Shown here: positions 44,724-53,158 of the stretch, one piece after another | Numbering within the stretch: position 1 is the first letter of the stretch | How the letters are laid out: every line of letters begins with the position of its first letter | From: Brevundimonas bacteroides DSM 4726 | GTDB taxonomy: Bacteria; Pseudomonadota; Alphaproteobacteria; Caulobacterales; Caulobacteraceae | NCBI RefSeq assembly: GCF_000701445.1 | Contig: NZ_JNIX01000001.1 | Coordinates: 56,060 to 120,059, forward strand | Direction of reading: 5' to 3' | Length of the DNA: 64,000 nucleotides | Program-made: the position numbers and the translations under genes | Notes under the pieces: generated by a model | Database searches by the model: none | What the model saw: the letters and a program-made list of their open reading frames with translations, nothing else | Told to the model about the DNA's origin: nothing

Positions 44724-45607
44724 CGCGCGGCCTCGGGACGGAACAGGGCGCGGATCGGCTCGTCGGCGGGGCGGTCGGCGAAGTGCTCGGCGTGGCGCAC
44801 GCCGTGGGCGTCGAGCCGGTCGGACAGGGCCTCGCGGGCCGCCGCGAACCGCTTGAGGAAGTCGGCCCTCAGCGCTGGACCGTCGCCGACCAGCTGTGCG
44901 CCCGTTTCCGGATCGACGAAGCGGTAGCCCTGGTCGAAGGGGAAGTCGCGCTCGTCGGCGGTCAGGACCCGGATCACGGCCACGTCGCGGCCGGACATGG
45001 CCAGTCGCTCGGCGGTTTCAATGCAGGCGGCGTCGAAGCCATCTGACAGGATCAGAACCACGTCGGTGCTTCCGAACCGCTCGCCATAGACGCCGACGTC
45101 GCGGTCCCAGCGGGCGATCCCGGCAGGCTGGATGGGAGCCATGGTCAGCAGAACGCGGTCCCGTTGGCGCGCGCCACCGCCGGGCGGAACGACCATCGGC
45201 CCCGTCGCCGTCTCGACCACCAGGCCGAAGCGGTCGCCTTGGTTGACGGCGATTTCGACCAGCGCCGCCGCCAGCCGTCTGGCCGCGTCGAAGCGCGACC
45301 AGGTCGGCGTCTTCAGGTCGGCCTGGGCCATGGAGGCGCTGGCGTCCAGCACGATCCAGACGGTGACCGGGCTCTCGCGCTCGGCGTCGCGCACGAAGAA
45401 GCGGTCGGAGCGGGCGTAGAGCTTCCAGTCGATCTGGCGCAGGTCGTCGCCGCGTTCATAGGCGCGATACTGGGCAAACTCCTGGGCACCGCCCCTGTTC
45501 CGGCTGGCGTGCTGGCCGGCCGAGGCAATCACGGCCGCGCGGCGCGGCGTGATGGACAGGCGACGAAGCCGCGTCCTCAGGTCCGGGGGAAGGTCGAGCG
45601 GGGACAC
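44720..45607 (-). CDS. DUF58 domain protein with vWA-type metal motif
   Basis: This 295-residue cytoplasmic protein has the DUF58 signature ERGDDLRQIDWKLYAR around residues 51-66, followed by WIVLDASASM, which carries a complete DxSxS metal-ion motif at residues 88-92. DUF58 proteins are the usual partners of MoxR ATPases, which are thought to remodel or load metal onto vWA-type proteins. The start is a GTG at 45607, 5 bases after the MoxR stop. Its end overlaps the BatA start by four bases. Confidence 0.9.
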   Translation of the reverse strand: MSPLDLPPDLRTRLRRLSITPRRAAVIASAGQHASRNRGGAQEFAQYRAYERGDDLRQIDWKLYARSDRFFVRDAERESPVTVWIVLDASASMAQADLKTPTWSRFDAARRLAAALVEIAVNQGDRFGLVVETATGPMVVPPGGGARQRDRVLLTMAPIQPAGIARWDRDVGVYGERFGSTDVVLILSDGFDAACIETAERLAMSGRDVAVIRVLTADERDFPFDQGYRFVDPETGAQLVGDGPALRADFLKRFAAAREALSDRLDAHGVRHAEHFADRPADEPIRALFRPEAAR

Positions 45608-45612
45608 CGCTC

Positions 45613-46611
45613 TCAGTCGCTCCCGGGCGCGGGCAGGGCGGCCAGCAGAGCCGCGACCACGTCGTCGGGTGACTTGCGCTCGGCCTCGGCGGCGAAGGAC
45701 AGCAGGATGCGGTGGCGCAGCACGGGGGCGGCCAGCGCCCGCACGTCGTCGCGCGTCGCCGCCAGCCGTCCATGCACCAGCGCCCGCGCCTTGGCCGCCA
45801 GCATCAGGGCCTGACCGGCGCGAGGGCCTGCGCCCCAGCGAACGTAGTCGACGATGGCCTTGGGCGCTTCCGCCGACGGCCGGGTGGCGCGCACCAGCGC
45901 CGTGATCCAGCCCAGCAGCCCATCCGACACATGCACCTGTCGCACCCAGCCTTGCAGCGTCACCACGTCGGCGCCGGTCATGACCTGGGGAACGGCGCCC
46001 GCGCCGGCGCCGGTGGTCTGGACCAGGATGGCGCGCTCTTCCTCGGCCGTCGGATAGCCGACGCGGATGTTCAGCAGGAAGCGGTCCAGCTGGGCCTCGG
46101 GCAGGGGATAGGTCCCGGCCTGCTCCAGCGGGTTCTGGGTGGCCAGGACGAAGAAGGGTTCCTCCAGCCGATAGGTCGTGCCGGCGTAGCTGACGGTGTG
46201 CTCCTGCATGGCTTCCAGCAGGGCCGCCTGGGTCTTGGGCGGGGTGCGGTTTAGTTCGTCGGCGAGCAGCAGGTTGGTGAAGACCGGGCCGAGCTGGAAG
46301 CGAAAAGATCGCCGGCCGGTGCCGTGATCCTCCTCCATGACTTCGGTGCCGAGGATGTCCGACGGCATCAGGTCCGGCGTGAACTGGACGCGGCGAAACT
46401 CCAGCGACAGGGCCTGGCCCAGCGTACGGACCAGCAGCGTCTTGCCCAGTCCCGGCACGCCTTCGATCAGGCAGTGGCCACCGGCCAGCAGGCCGACCAG
46501 CAGTTGTTCCACGACCTCGTTCTGACCCACGACGGCCTGGCCGATGGCGGCCTTCAGCTCGGTCAGCTGTGCCAGCTTGGCCTTGATCTCGGCTTCGGTC
46601 GGAGTGGTCAT
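45613..46611 (-). CDS. MoxR-family AAA+ ATPase
   Basis: This is a 332-residue chaperone-like ATPase. Walker A is GVPGLGKT at residues 51-58, Walker B is LLLADE at 114-119, and sensor 1 is VLATQNPLEQAGTYPLPEAQ, typical of MoxR. The C-terminal lid contains DYVRWGAGPRAGQAL. MoxR enzymes act on neighbouring vWA or membrane proteins; here the candidates are the DUF58 and BatA products just downstream. It lies 7 bases after the DUF4159 stop. Confidence 0.95.
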   Translation of the reverse strand: MTTPTEAEIKAKLAQLTELKAAIGQAVVGQNEVVEQLLVGLLAGGHCLIEGVPGLGKTLLVRTLGQALSLEFRRVQFTPDLMPSDILGTEVMEEDHGTGRRSFRFQLGPVFTNLLLADELNRTPPKTQAALLEAMQEHTVSYAGTTYRLEEPFFVLATQNPLEQAGTYPLPEAQLDRFLLNIRVGYPTAEEERAILVQTTGAGAGAVPQVMTGADVVTLQGWVRQVHVSDGLLGWITALVRATRPSAEAPKAIVDYVRWGAGPRAGQALMLAAKARALVHGRLAATRDDVRALAAPVLRHRILLSFAAEAERKSPDDVVAALLAALPAPGSD

Positions 46612-46618
46612 GGGATTC

Positions 46619-47332
46619 TCAGGCGGTCAGAGCGTAGATGACAATGTTGACGGCGAACTTGGTGTTGTCTTCGGCGAGGAAGCGCTTGTTTCGCCAGTCG
46701 TAATCCCACTCGCAGCCGTAATCCTTGTTGGAATAGAGCACGCCGATCCGGCCATCGACGACGATGGCCTTGAGGTAGTCGTGGACAAGGTCGTCGCCCC
46801 AGCCGTTGAGCTCCATCGAGGTGTTGGGCGGGCCGTCGGGAAAGTCGAAGAAGGCCGAGTAGATCGGGTGGTCGTTGGGAATCTTGTCCAGCGCGCCCTC
46901 GCCGAACAGGGCCGCCATCTGGCGTTCGAAGGTGCGGGCGAACAGTCCGTCGATGTCGTGGTTGCAGTCGTCGACGAAGACGAAGCCGCCGTTCTCGACA
47001 TAGGTGCGGAAGTTTCTCGCCTCGGCCTGATTGAACTCCACCAGCTTGTGGCCGGCCATGTAGCAGAAGGGGGCGGTCAGCATGGCAGGGTCCGCCAGAT
47101 CGACCACCCGCTCCTCCGGATCGACGCGGAGGTTGGTGTAGTCGACCAGCGAGGTCAGGACGTTGGCGGGCATGCGCTCGTCCACGTCCCAGTTGCCCGA
47201 CTGATAGCGCAGCCGGGTGAACCAGAAGTCGTAGGTGGTCTGGGCCGCCGCGGGAGAGGGGAGCAGCGTCGCCGCCGCTCCCCCCGCCAGAAGGCGAAAC
47301 AGGTCCGCGCGTGTCAGGGTACTCAGGGACAC
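46619..47332 (-). CDS. DUF4159 protein, exported
   Basis: This 237-residue protein has an N-terminal export signal ending near PSPAAAQ. A DUF4159 domain follows: YDFWFTRLRYQSGNWDVDE, NGGFVFVDDCNHDIDGLF, IYSAFFDFPDGPPN and GVLYSNKDYGCEWDYDW. The domain resembles class-I glutamine-amidotransferase folds, and VDDCNHD may mark a former catalytic site. In many bacteria this domain is fused to a BatA-type membrane protein; here it is free. The start is a GTG at 47332. It sits between the TldE-like and MoxR genes. Confidence 0.85.
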   Translation of the reverse strand: MSLSTLTRADLFRLLAGGAAATLLPSPAAAQTTYDFWFTRLRYQSGNWDVDERMPANVLTSLVDYTNLRVDPEERVVDLADPAMLTAPFCYMAGHKLVEFNQAEARNFRTYVENGGFVFVDDCNHDIDGLFARTFERQMAALFGEGALDKIPNDHPIYSAFFDFPDGPPNTSMELNGWGDDLVHDYLKAIVVDGRIGVLYSNKDYGCEWDYDWRNKRFLAEDNTKFAVNIVIYALTA

Positions 47333-47345
47333 ACGCGGAGATCCG

Positions 47346-48671
47346 TCAGACGGCGTCGGACAGCGACGTGAAGGTGAAGTCCCTCAGACGCATCGGCGGG
47401 ATCATCATGGTCTGGCCGTCGCCGACCCGGACCGGACGGCCCAGCTCGTCGATGTTGTTCAGCATGATCACGGGCGACTCGTTGAAGCGGAAGTTCTTCA
47501 GCGGATATCGGAGCTCGCCGTTCTCGATGTAGAAGGTGCCGTCGCGCGTCAGGCCCGTCAGCAGCACCGTCTGCGGGTCCACCATGCGGATGTACCACGT
47601 CCGGCTGACCAGGATCCCGCGCTCGGTCTCGCGCACCAGGTCCGAGGTCGACTTGGTCCCGCCGGTCATGATGATGTTGCCAGGACCGGCGGTCGGGGTC
47701 TTGCCCTGACGCTGGGCCCAGTAGCGGCCGTAGATCAGGTTGGCGATCTTGCCGTCCTCAACCCAGGAAATGCGCTCGCGGGGCAGGCCGTCGCCGTCCC
47801 ACGGCAGGGCGGGCACGTTCGGATCGGCCGGGTCGGAATAGAAGTTGACGCGCGGGTCGAAGACCTGCTCGCCGATCTTGTTGCCGCCGCCCGCCTTGGA
47901 CAGGAAGCTGCGGCCCTCATCCGCAGGACGCGCGGCGAAGAAATTGAACATGAAGCTGATCAGGCCGGCGGCCGCCGCCGGTTCCAGGATCACCGTGTAC
48001 TTGCCCGGCTCCAGCGCCTGGGCTTCGGCCGAGGCAGAGGCCTTGCGCATGGCGATCTGGATGTCGTCCGAAGCGTTGAAGCTGCGGATGTCCTGCACGT
48101 TCTTCGCCACCCAGCCGGACCCGCGACCGTCTTCGGTGCGCACGGTGCAGGTGTAGTCGGCCTCGGTGGAGCGTTGATAGCCGAAGTTGCCGTTGGAGTT
48201 GGCCGAGGCGAAGAAGCTCTGGCCGTCCTGCAGGAAGCCGGCGGCGATCAGGTTCTGCGCCTTGCAGGGTTCGATCGAGGCGCGCGCCACCTCGGCCCGT
48301 TGCTCGGGTGTGATGTCAGCCGTCGCCTGGCTGAAGGTCTCGGTCGGGCGATAGGTCTGGCGCTCGACCGCTGGCATGAATTCCGGGTTCTCAGGCGCGA
48401 GACGCGCAAGATCCTCGGCGCGACGCACGACGCGCTCAAGCGCGGCGTCGGAGAACTCGTTGATCGAGGCGGTACCGACGCGACGGCCGAACGCCACCTG
48501 GACGCCCAGGTCGATGTTCGACACGACCCCGGACGTGGAGACGTTGTTCAGGGCGAAGCGGATATTGCCCTCGACGCTGCCCGTCAGGGTGGCCGTGCAC
48601 TCGTCGGCCTGCGACAGGGCGATCACCTTGTCGAGAATGGCCTTGGCTTCGGCTTCGGTCATGATGCTCAT
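47346..48671 (-). CDS. TldE/PmbA-like subunit of a TldD/E metalloprotease
   Basis: This 441-residue protein belongs to the TldD/PmbA (U62/modulator of gyrase) family. It lacks the HExxxH metal motif, as expected for the non-catalytic TldE/PmbA partner. Recognisable parts are GVQVAFGRRVGTASINEFSD and LEPAAAAGLISFMFNFFAA near the middle, and NIIMTGGTKSTSDLVRETE and VLLTGLTRDGTFYIENGE in the C-terminal half. It has no signal peptide, in contrast to the TldD partner encoded 21 bases upstream. The two should form a heterodimer. Confidence 0.85.
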   Translation of the reverse strand: MSIMTEAEAKAILDKVIALSQADECTATLTGSVEGNIRFALNNVSTSGVVSNIDLGVQVAFGRRVGTASINEFSDAALERVVRRAEDLARLAPENPEFMPAVERQTYRPTETFSQATADITPEQRAEVARASIEPCKAQNLIAAGFLQDGQSFFASANSNGNFGYQRSTEADYTCTVRTEDGRGSGWVAKNVQDIRSFNASDDIQIAMRKASASAEAQALEPGKYTVILEPAAAAGLISFMFNFFAARPADEGRSFLSKAGGGNKIGEQVFDPRVNFYSDPADPNVPALPWDGDGLPRERISWVEDGKIANLIYGRYWAQRQGKTPTAGPGNIIMTGGTKSTSDLVRETERGILVSRTWYIRMVDPQTVLLTGLTRDGTFYIENGELRYPLKNFRFNESPVIMLNNIDELGRPVRVGDGQTMMIPPMRLRDFTFTSLSDAV

Positions 48672-48692
48672 GGGATTGTCCCTCCGATCCGA

Positions 48693-50327
48693 TCAGCCGA
48701 GCGAACGCGCGGTGTTGATGACGTTGATCCCGTCGAAACGGGTGGTCGAGGAGCCGTGGCTGACGGCCGAGACCTGCGACGGCTGACCCTTGCCGTCGAA
48801 GAAGGAGCCGAACAGGCGATAGTCGCTCTCGTCGCAGATGGCCGAGCAGGCGGCCCAGAACTCGGGCGTCCGCATCTGATAGGCGACGTCCTCCAGCGGC
48901 TGGGTGATCTGGCCGTTCTTGATCTCGTAGAACAGGGTGCCGCCGAACTGGGCGTTGTAGCGCTGCTGGTCGATCGAGAAGGAGCCGCGGCCCAGGATGT
49001 AGATGCCGTTCTCGACGTTGCCGATCATGTCAGCCGCCGTCATCGGGGTGCGGCCCGGCGCCAGCGAGACGTTGGGCATGCGCTGGAACTGAACCGTCGA
49101 CCAGCTGTCGGCGTAGGAACAGCCGTCCGACGCCGTCTTGCCCAGGATGTGGGCCTGATCGCGGGTGCACTGATAGTCGACCAGAATGCCCTGATCGACC
49201 AGGGGCCAGCGCTTGGTGGCCACGCCTTCGTCGTCGTAGCCCACGGCGCCCAGGCTGCCGACCTGGGTCTTGTCGGCGAACAGGTTGACGATCTCCGAGC
49301 CATAGCGGAACCGGTCGCGGCGCTTGTCCAGCGTCGCGAAGCTGGTGCCCGCGTAGTTGGCCTCGTAGCCCAGCACCCGGTCGAGCTCGAGCGGGTGACC
49401 GACCGATTCGTGGATGGTCAGGCCCAGGTGGTTGGGATCGAGCACCAGGTCATAGCGGCCGGGCTCGACAGACTTGGCGGTCAGTTTCTCGCGGGCCTGG
49501 CGGGCGGCGGCTTCCGCGTCCTCGCGCATGTCGTAGGACATGCCGTAGCTTATGATGCCGCCGGGGCCGTTCAGCTTGTCGGCGGCGTTGCCGTCCAGAT
49601 ACTCGTAGCCGAGGCCCATGGGGGCCGACAGGCCTTCGCGGCTGCGGAACCGTCCGGTGGTGGGGTCCACGGCCGTTACGGTGAAGGGCGCCCAGATGCG
49701 GTGGACGTCCTGGTCGATGTAGGAGCCGTCGGTCGAGGCGAAATACTTCTGCTCGTTCACGAGGAAGAGCTGGGAGTTCACGAAGTTGGCCCCCGCCGCC
49801 GTCGCCGCGGCATTGACGCCCAGCAGCAGCTCGACCTTCTCGGCGATCGGCACCTCCATGGCGTTGCGCCGGATCGGGGTGCGATAGCTGACCTCGCCGA
49901 CGCCGGGCGTGGGGGCCAGCTGGACAGGCTGGGTCTGGTTGACGGCGTTGGCCTTGGCGATGGCGACAGCGAGGCGGGCGGCCTCGGCCACGGCTTCGGG
50001 CGTCATGGTGTTGGTGGCCGAGAAGCCCCAGGCCCCGTCGGCGATGACCCGCACGCCCACGCCCGTCGATTCGGTATTGACCACGTTCTGGACCGTGGCC
50101 TCCCGCGTGATGACGAACTGGCGCAGATACCTCCCCACGCGCACGTCGGCATAGGACGCCCCGGCCCCGGTCGCGGCGCTAAGGCCTGCATCGGCCAGAC
50201 GCTTCTTGACGGCCACGTCGATGGTCTCGGTCAGCTGGCTCGCCGCGATGGCCCGCCCGGCGAAGCCCGGCAGCAGCACGCCGCCCGCTCCGATCCCGCA
50301 GGCTGCAAGGAATTGACGTCTATCCAA
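48693..50327 (-). CDS. TldD-like metalloprotease with twin-arginine signal
   Basis: This 544-residue protein carries the TldD zinc/iron motif HESVGH at residues 306-311, with LTIHESVGHPLELDRVLG around it and a Cys-containing stretch (AACSAICDES) near the C terminus that may supply a third ligand. The N terminus, DRRQFLAACGIGAGGVLL, is a textbook twin-arginine signal followed by an AIAAS-like cleavage site, so folded export is likely. The start is set at TTG 50327 because GGAGGAAG lies just before it. E. coli TldD/E is cytoplasmic and processes microcin B17; an exported form is unusual. It heads the operon. Confidence 0.9.
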   Translation of the reverse strand: MDRRQFLAACGIGAGGVLLPGFAGRAIAASQLTETIDVAVKKRLADAGLSAATGAGASYADVRVGRYLRQFVITREATVQNVVNTESTGVGVRVIADGAWGFSATNTMTPEAVAEAARLAVAIAKANAVNQTQPVQLAPTPGVGEVSYRTPIRRNAMEVPIAEKVELLLGVNAAATAAGANFVNSQLFLVNEQKYFASTDGSYIDQDVHRIWAPFTVTAVDPTTGRFRSREGLSAPMGLGYEYLDGNAADKLNGPGGIISYGMSYDMREDAEAAARQAREKLTAKSVEPGRYDLVLDPNHLGLTIHESVGHPLELDRVLGYEANYAGTSFATLDKRRDRFRYGSEIVNLFADKTQVGSLGAVGYDDEGVATKRWPLVDQGILVDYQCTRDQAHILGKTASDGCSYADSWSTVQFQRMPNVSLAPGRTPMTAADMIGNVENGIYILGRGSFSIDQQRYNAQFGGTLFYEIKNGQITQPLEDVAYQMRTPEFWAACSAICDESDYRLFGSFFDGKGQPSQVSAVSHGSSTTRFDGINVINTARSLG

Positions 50328-50520
50328 GGCTTCCTCCTCCGCCGGCGTCCGGCATGGGCGGACGCAACTGCACGCGACGGACGGCCCCCCGCGCACCCGG
50401 CGGGCATCTTCACCGGGCGGGGCTCCAAGTAAACCTGCGGCATCATTACATTCTCGACACCTTTCGGTCGCGGAACCGCAACCGGGCCCCGGCGCTCAAT
50501 CAACAGCCAAGGAGGCTCTC

Positions 50521-50727
50521 ATGACCGACCAGCCCATCGACCCCGCCGCGACGCCGGACGACGACACGGCGCCCGAGATCGCCGCCGACGATGCGGGCGC
50601 CTCCGCCATCGCCGAACGGCTCGGCCGCGAGGGCGAGAGCCGGGTGATCGACCCGCGCGAGGCGGACGACGCCATCGACGGCGCGGACGCCGAGGATGAA
50701 GAGGGCGTGGACGGGGAGGGGGTCTGA
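50521..50727 (+). CDS. Small acidic protein of unknown function
   Basis: This 68-residue protein has a strong AGGAGG site at 50509-50514 before its ATG. It is highly acidic and disordered-looking: Asp, Glu and Ala dominate, with DDTAPEIAADDAGASAIAE and a DGEGV end. A short helix may form around AIAERLGREGESRVIDP. I do not recognise a family. Its stop overlaps the next start (TGATG), so the two are expressed together. Confidence 0.7.
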   Translation: MTDQPIDPAATPDDDTAPEIAADDAGASAIAERLGREGESRVIDPREADDAIDGADAEDEEGVDGEGV

Positions 50728-51164
50728 TGGCCCGCACCGGCTCCGAGACCACGCCCACGCCCGCCGACCACCAGCAGATGGATCGCTCCAACGATCCGGC
50801 GGTGACGGCCGAGATGAACGCCCTGGCCCCTGCCGTCGCCATGACCAGCCGCCATCAGCGCCTGACCGGCTCGGCGCATGGCGTGGGCAGCATCGGCTTC
50901 GACGACCCAGGCGTGTTCGACGTCGGGGCGGGGCCAGACGCGCCGCCGCCCGAGCTGTACGACACCCACGCACTGCCCGAGCCCGGCCATCCCCGCGACG
51001 ATTCCGGCCGCGAGGAGCGGTTGGGGTCCGGCGGCGTCTCGCCGTGCGGCGATCCTGGGCCGCAGCCCTACGCCAAGCGGATGACCGAGGCGAACAGCTT
51101 CGCCCCCGAACACGATCCGGACGAGCGCCGCCTGAGCGGCGGCCCCGTCGCCCCGGCCGACTAG
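50727..51164 (+). CDS. Hypothetical protein coupled to the small acidic protein
   Basis: This 145-residue protein is polar and rich in Pro, Gly, Asp and His, with no membrane segment or signal peptide. Visible stretches include DHQQMDRSNDPAVTAEMNAL and GSIGFDDPGVFDVGAGPDAP; the second half looks disordered. The start overlaps the upstream stop, which supports it as a gene. Its stop overlaps the convergent TspO-like stop by four bases. I do not recognise a family. Confidence 0.6.
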   Translation: MARTGSETTPTPADHQQMDRSNDPAVTAEMNALAPAVAMTSRHQRLTGSAHGVGSIGFDDPGVFDVGAGPDAPPPELYDTHALPEPGHPRDDSGREERLGSGGVSPCGDPGPQPYAKRMTEANSFAPEHDPDERRLSGGPVAPAD

Positions 51165-51967
51165 GCCAGGGCTTCGGCGGGACGGTCGCGGCGCAGGCCC
51201 AGAACCAGCCAGAGCGCGCCGCCCAGGACGATCAGCGACGCCGCCAGCGCGCCGAACGCCAGTGTCAGGTTGCCCTTGTCCTGCTCCGCCACGAAGACGC
51301 CGAGCAGGCCCCAGGCGACGGGAATGGGATAGGCCAGCACCCGGACGCGCCACGTCACAAACAGGGCGAAGGCCGCGACGATCGCGACGGCCAGAAGCGC
51401 CCAGGCTGTCGGCGGCAGGGCGGCAGGCAGGTCGCCGTTGCCAGTCGCCACCGTCAGCAGATTGACCGGCGAGGCCACGGTCAGCCAGCCCGCCAGCGCC
51501 GCCAGGGGCCAGACCGTCAGCCACCGGTCGCGATCGCCTTTGGGAAGAGCGCGGATCGAACGGGCATGGGTCAGGAGCGGGATCAGCAGCACAATCAGCG
51601 AGCCGAAGATCAGCACGATGGTCGCGACCTCCGCGTCCCACGCCGCCGCCAAAATCCACCAGCCGATGCCGAGCAGCGCGAGCACCGACGGCCATCCGAA
51701 CGCCCGCAGGATGTCGCTCTCGCCGGTCTGGGGCAGCACCTGGCGCACAGCATAGGCGATCAGGCCGAAATAGATCGGCCCCCAGATGGCGAAGGCCCAG
51801 CCGACCACCCGCAGCGTCGCATCGCTGTCGGCCGAGAACTCGGCCGGCGTCTGGCCCAGCCCGGCGAACTGCTGCAACTGACCCGCCACCACGGCGAACA
51901 GGGCTGCGGCCAGCACGAGCATGCGGCGGGTTCGGTCGGCGCCAGACGGGCGGACGATGGATGACAT
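51161..51967 (-). CDS. TspO/MBR-like tryptophan-rich membrane protein
   Basis: This 268-residue protein has about eight hydrophobic segments. GWAFAIWGPIYFGLIAYAVRQ and LGIGWWILAAAWD recall tryptophan-rich TspO/MBR proteins, which bind tetrapyrroles and respond to stress or light. It is longer than the classical 150-170-residue, five-helix form, so it may be an extended branch. AAGGAG precedes the ATG at 51967. It is convergent with a hypothetical gene, and their stop codons overlap. Confidence 0.6.
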   Translation of the reverse strand: MSSIVRPSGADRTRRMLVLAAALFAVVAGQLQQFAGLGQTPAEFSADSDATLRVVGWAFAIWGPIYFGLIAYAVRQVLPQTGESDILRAFGWPSVLALLGIGWWILAAAWDAEVATIVLIFGSLIVLLIPLLTHARSIRALPKGDRDRWLTVWPLAALAGWLTVASPVNLLTVATGNGDLPAALPPTAWALLAVAIVAAFALFVTWRVRVLAYPIPVAWGLLGVFVAEQDKGNLTLAFGALAASLIVLGGALWLVLGLRRDRPAEALA

Positions 51968-52130
51968 GGCGGGCTCCTTCTCGAGGTGTTCTACGCCTTC
52001 GCAGCCGCGCGGTTCACCTTCGCGTGTGCGGCAAATAAGTCTGCGGCCAAGCTGAAACGCGCGAGCAGAGCGCGGGTTACGGCGAGTGTGGGCGCGGGCT
52101 GTTCCGCGCCCCTGGCAGCGGAGAGCCACG
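51968..52130. promoter_or_regulatory. Divergent spacer between TspO-like and acidic-protein genes
   Basis: This 163-base spacer must hold both promoters. I see a stem-loop-like GGCGCGGGCT-GTTCC-GCGCCC around 52091-52112 in the leader of the plus-strand gene. No confident promoter can be assigned by eye. Confidence 0.3.
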
Positions 52131-52454
52131 ATGACCGACGCGACCAACACCGACGAGACCTTTGATCCCACCGACGTCGAGGCCACGCGCGGCCGCGAGC
52201 AGGGACTGGGCATGGGCGAGCGCGAACTCAATCAGCAGGGTGATGTCGGCAACACCGTCGCCGCGCCGAAAGAGGAGCGCGACTCCCAGTCCGCGTCGCA
52301 GGACGACGACGATGAGATCGATCAAGACCTGCTCGACGAGAACACCTCCGTGCTCGGCTCTGACGAAGAGGGCGGCCTGGATGAGGACGACACCGGCTAC
52401 GGCTCTGACGACGGCGAGCTGGAAAACGCCACCGACGACGAGGCCGTCGACTAA
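52131..52454 (+). CDS. Acidic Asp/Glu-rich hypothetical protein
   Basis: This 107-residue protein starts MTDATNTDETFDPTDVEA and becomes extremely acidic after residue 60 (DDDDEIDQDLLDENTS and DEEGGLDEDDTGYGSDDGE). It has no hydrophobic segment and is probably disordered. GGAGAG at 52120-52125 lies at a good distance before the ATG. It is reminiscent of the acidic protein at 50521-50727 in composition but not in alignable sequence. It is convergent with purQ, 8 bases apart. Confidence 0.65.
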   Translation: MTDATNTDETFDPTDVEATRGREQGLGMGERELNQQGDVGNTVAAPKEERDSQSASQDDDDEIDQDLLDENTSVLGSDEEGGLDEDDTGYGSDDGELENATDDEAVD

Positions 52455-52462
52455 GACGAGGT

Positions 52463-53125
52463 CTAGGCGGCCGCGTAGATCGACCGGAACAGGACCGCGC
52501 CGTCCGCCGAGCCCAGCTCGGCCTCGAAGGCACGGTCGGGGTGGGGCATCATGCCGAGCACATTGCCGCGCGCGTTCTGCAGGCCCGCGATGTCGCCGAC
52601 CGAGCCGTTGGGATTGTCGACGTAGCGGAACACGACCTGGCCCTCGCCCTCGATGCGGGCCAGGGTCTCGGCGTCGGCGAAGTAGTTTCCGTCGCCGTTG
52701 CCCTGGGTCATGACCACCTCGCGCTGGCCCTGATAGCCGGCGGTGAACCGCGTCTGGCCGTTCGTGACTTCCAGGGTGATCGGTTTGCAGACGTATTTCA
52801 GCCCGGCGTTCCTCAGCAGGGCGCCCGGCAACATCCCGGCCTCGCACAGGATTTGGAAGCCGTTGCAGATGCCGACCACGGCCACGCCGTCGTCCGCGGC
52901 CTTCTTGACCGCCTGCATGACCGGCGACTGGGCCGCCATGGCGCCGCAGCGCAGATAATCGCCGTAGGAGAAGCCGCCCGGCAGGACGATCAGATCGAGG
53001 CCCTTGGGCAGCTCGGTCTCCTGGTGCCAGACCATCTCGACCCGCTCGTTCGTGGACCGCTCGATGGCGACCTTGCAGTCGCGGTCGCAGTTGGACCCGG
53101 GGAAGACGATGACGGCGGCGCTCAT
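52463..53125 (-). CDS. purQ: Phosphoribosylformylglycinamidine synthase, glutaminase subunit
   Basis: PurQ supplies ammonia from glutamine to PurL in the fourth step of purine synthesis. The 220-residue protein has the class-I amidotransferase triad: Cys87 in [10 protein letters not shown], and His and Glu in [10 protein letters not shown] near the C terminus. The [11 protein letters not shown] motif is diagnostic. PurQ works with PurS and small PurL; purS is encoded nearby but separated from it by three unrelated genes. Confidence 0.96.
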   Translation of the reverse strand: MSAAVIVFPGSNCDRDCKVAIERSTNERVEMVWHQETELPKGLDLIVLPGGFSYGDYLRCGAMAAQSPVMQAVKKAADDGVAVVGICNGFQILCEAGMLPGALLRNAGLKYVCKPITLEVTNGQTRFTAGYQGQREVVMTQGNGDGNYFADAETLARIEGEGQVVFRYVDNPNGSVGDIAGLQNARGNVLGMMPHPDRAFEAELGSADGAVLFRSIYAAA

Positions 53126-53158
53126 GGCGCGGGCGTGTAGCAGGGTTCGCGGCCCCTG

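Noticed and set aside
47235..50432. A 1065-codon open frame on the plus strand opposite the TldE/TldD genes
   Set aside because: It runs antisense to two clear gene families, is rich in Gly, Arg, Asp and His as expected from GC-rich complementary codons, and matches no family I recognise.
51985..52015. ECF/EcfG-like promoter (TGAAC, 16 bases, CGTA) on the minus strand before the TspO-like gene
   Set aside because: Both boxes have a mismatch to the GGAAC/CGTT pattern; too weak to report as a feature.
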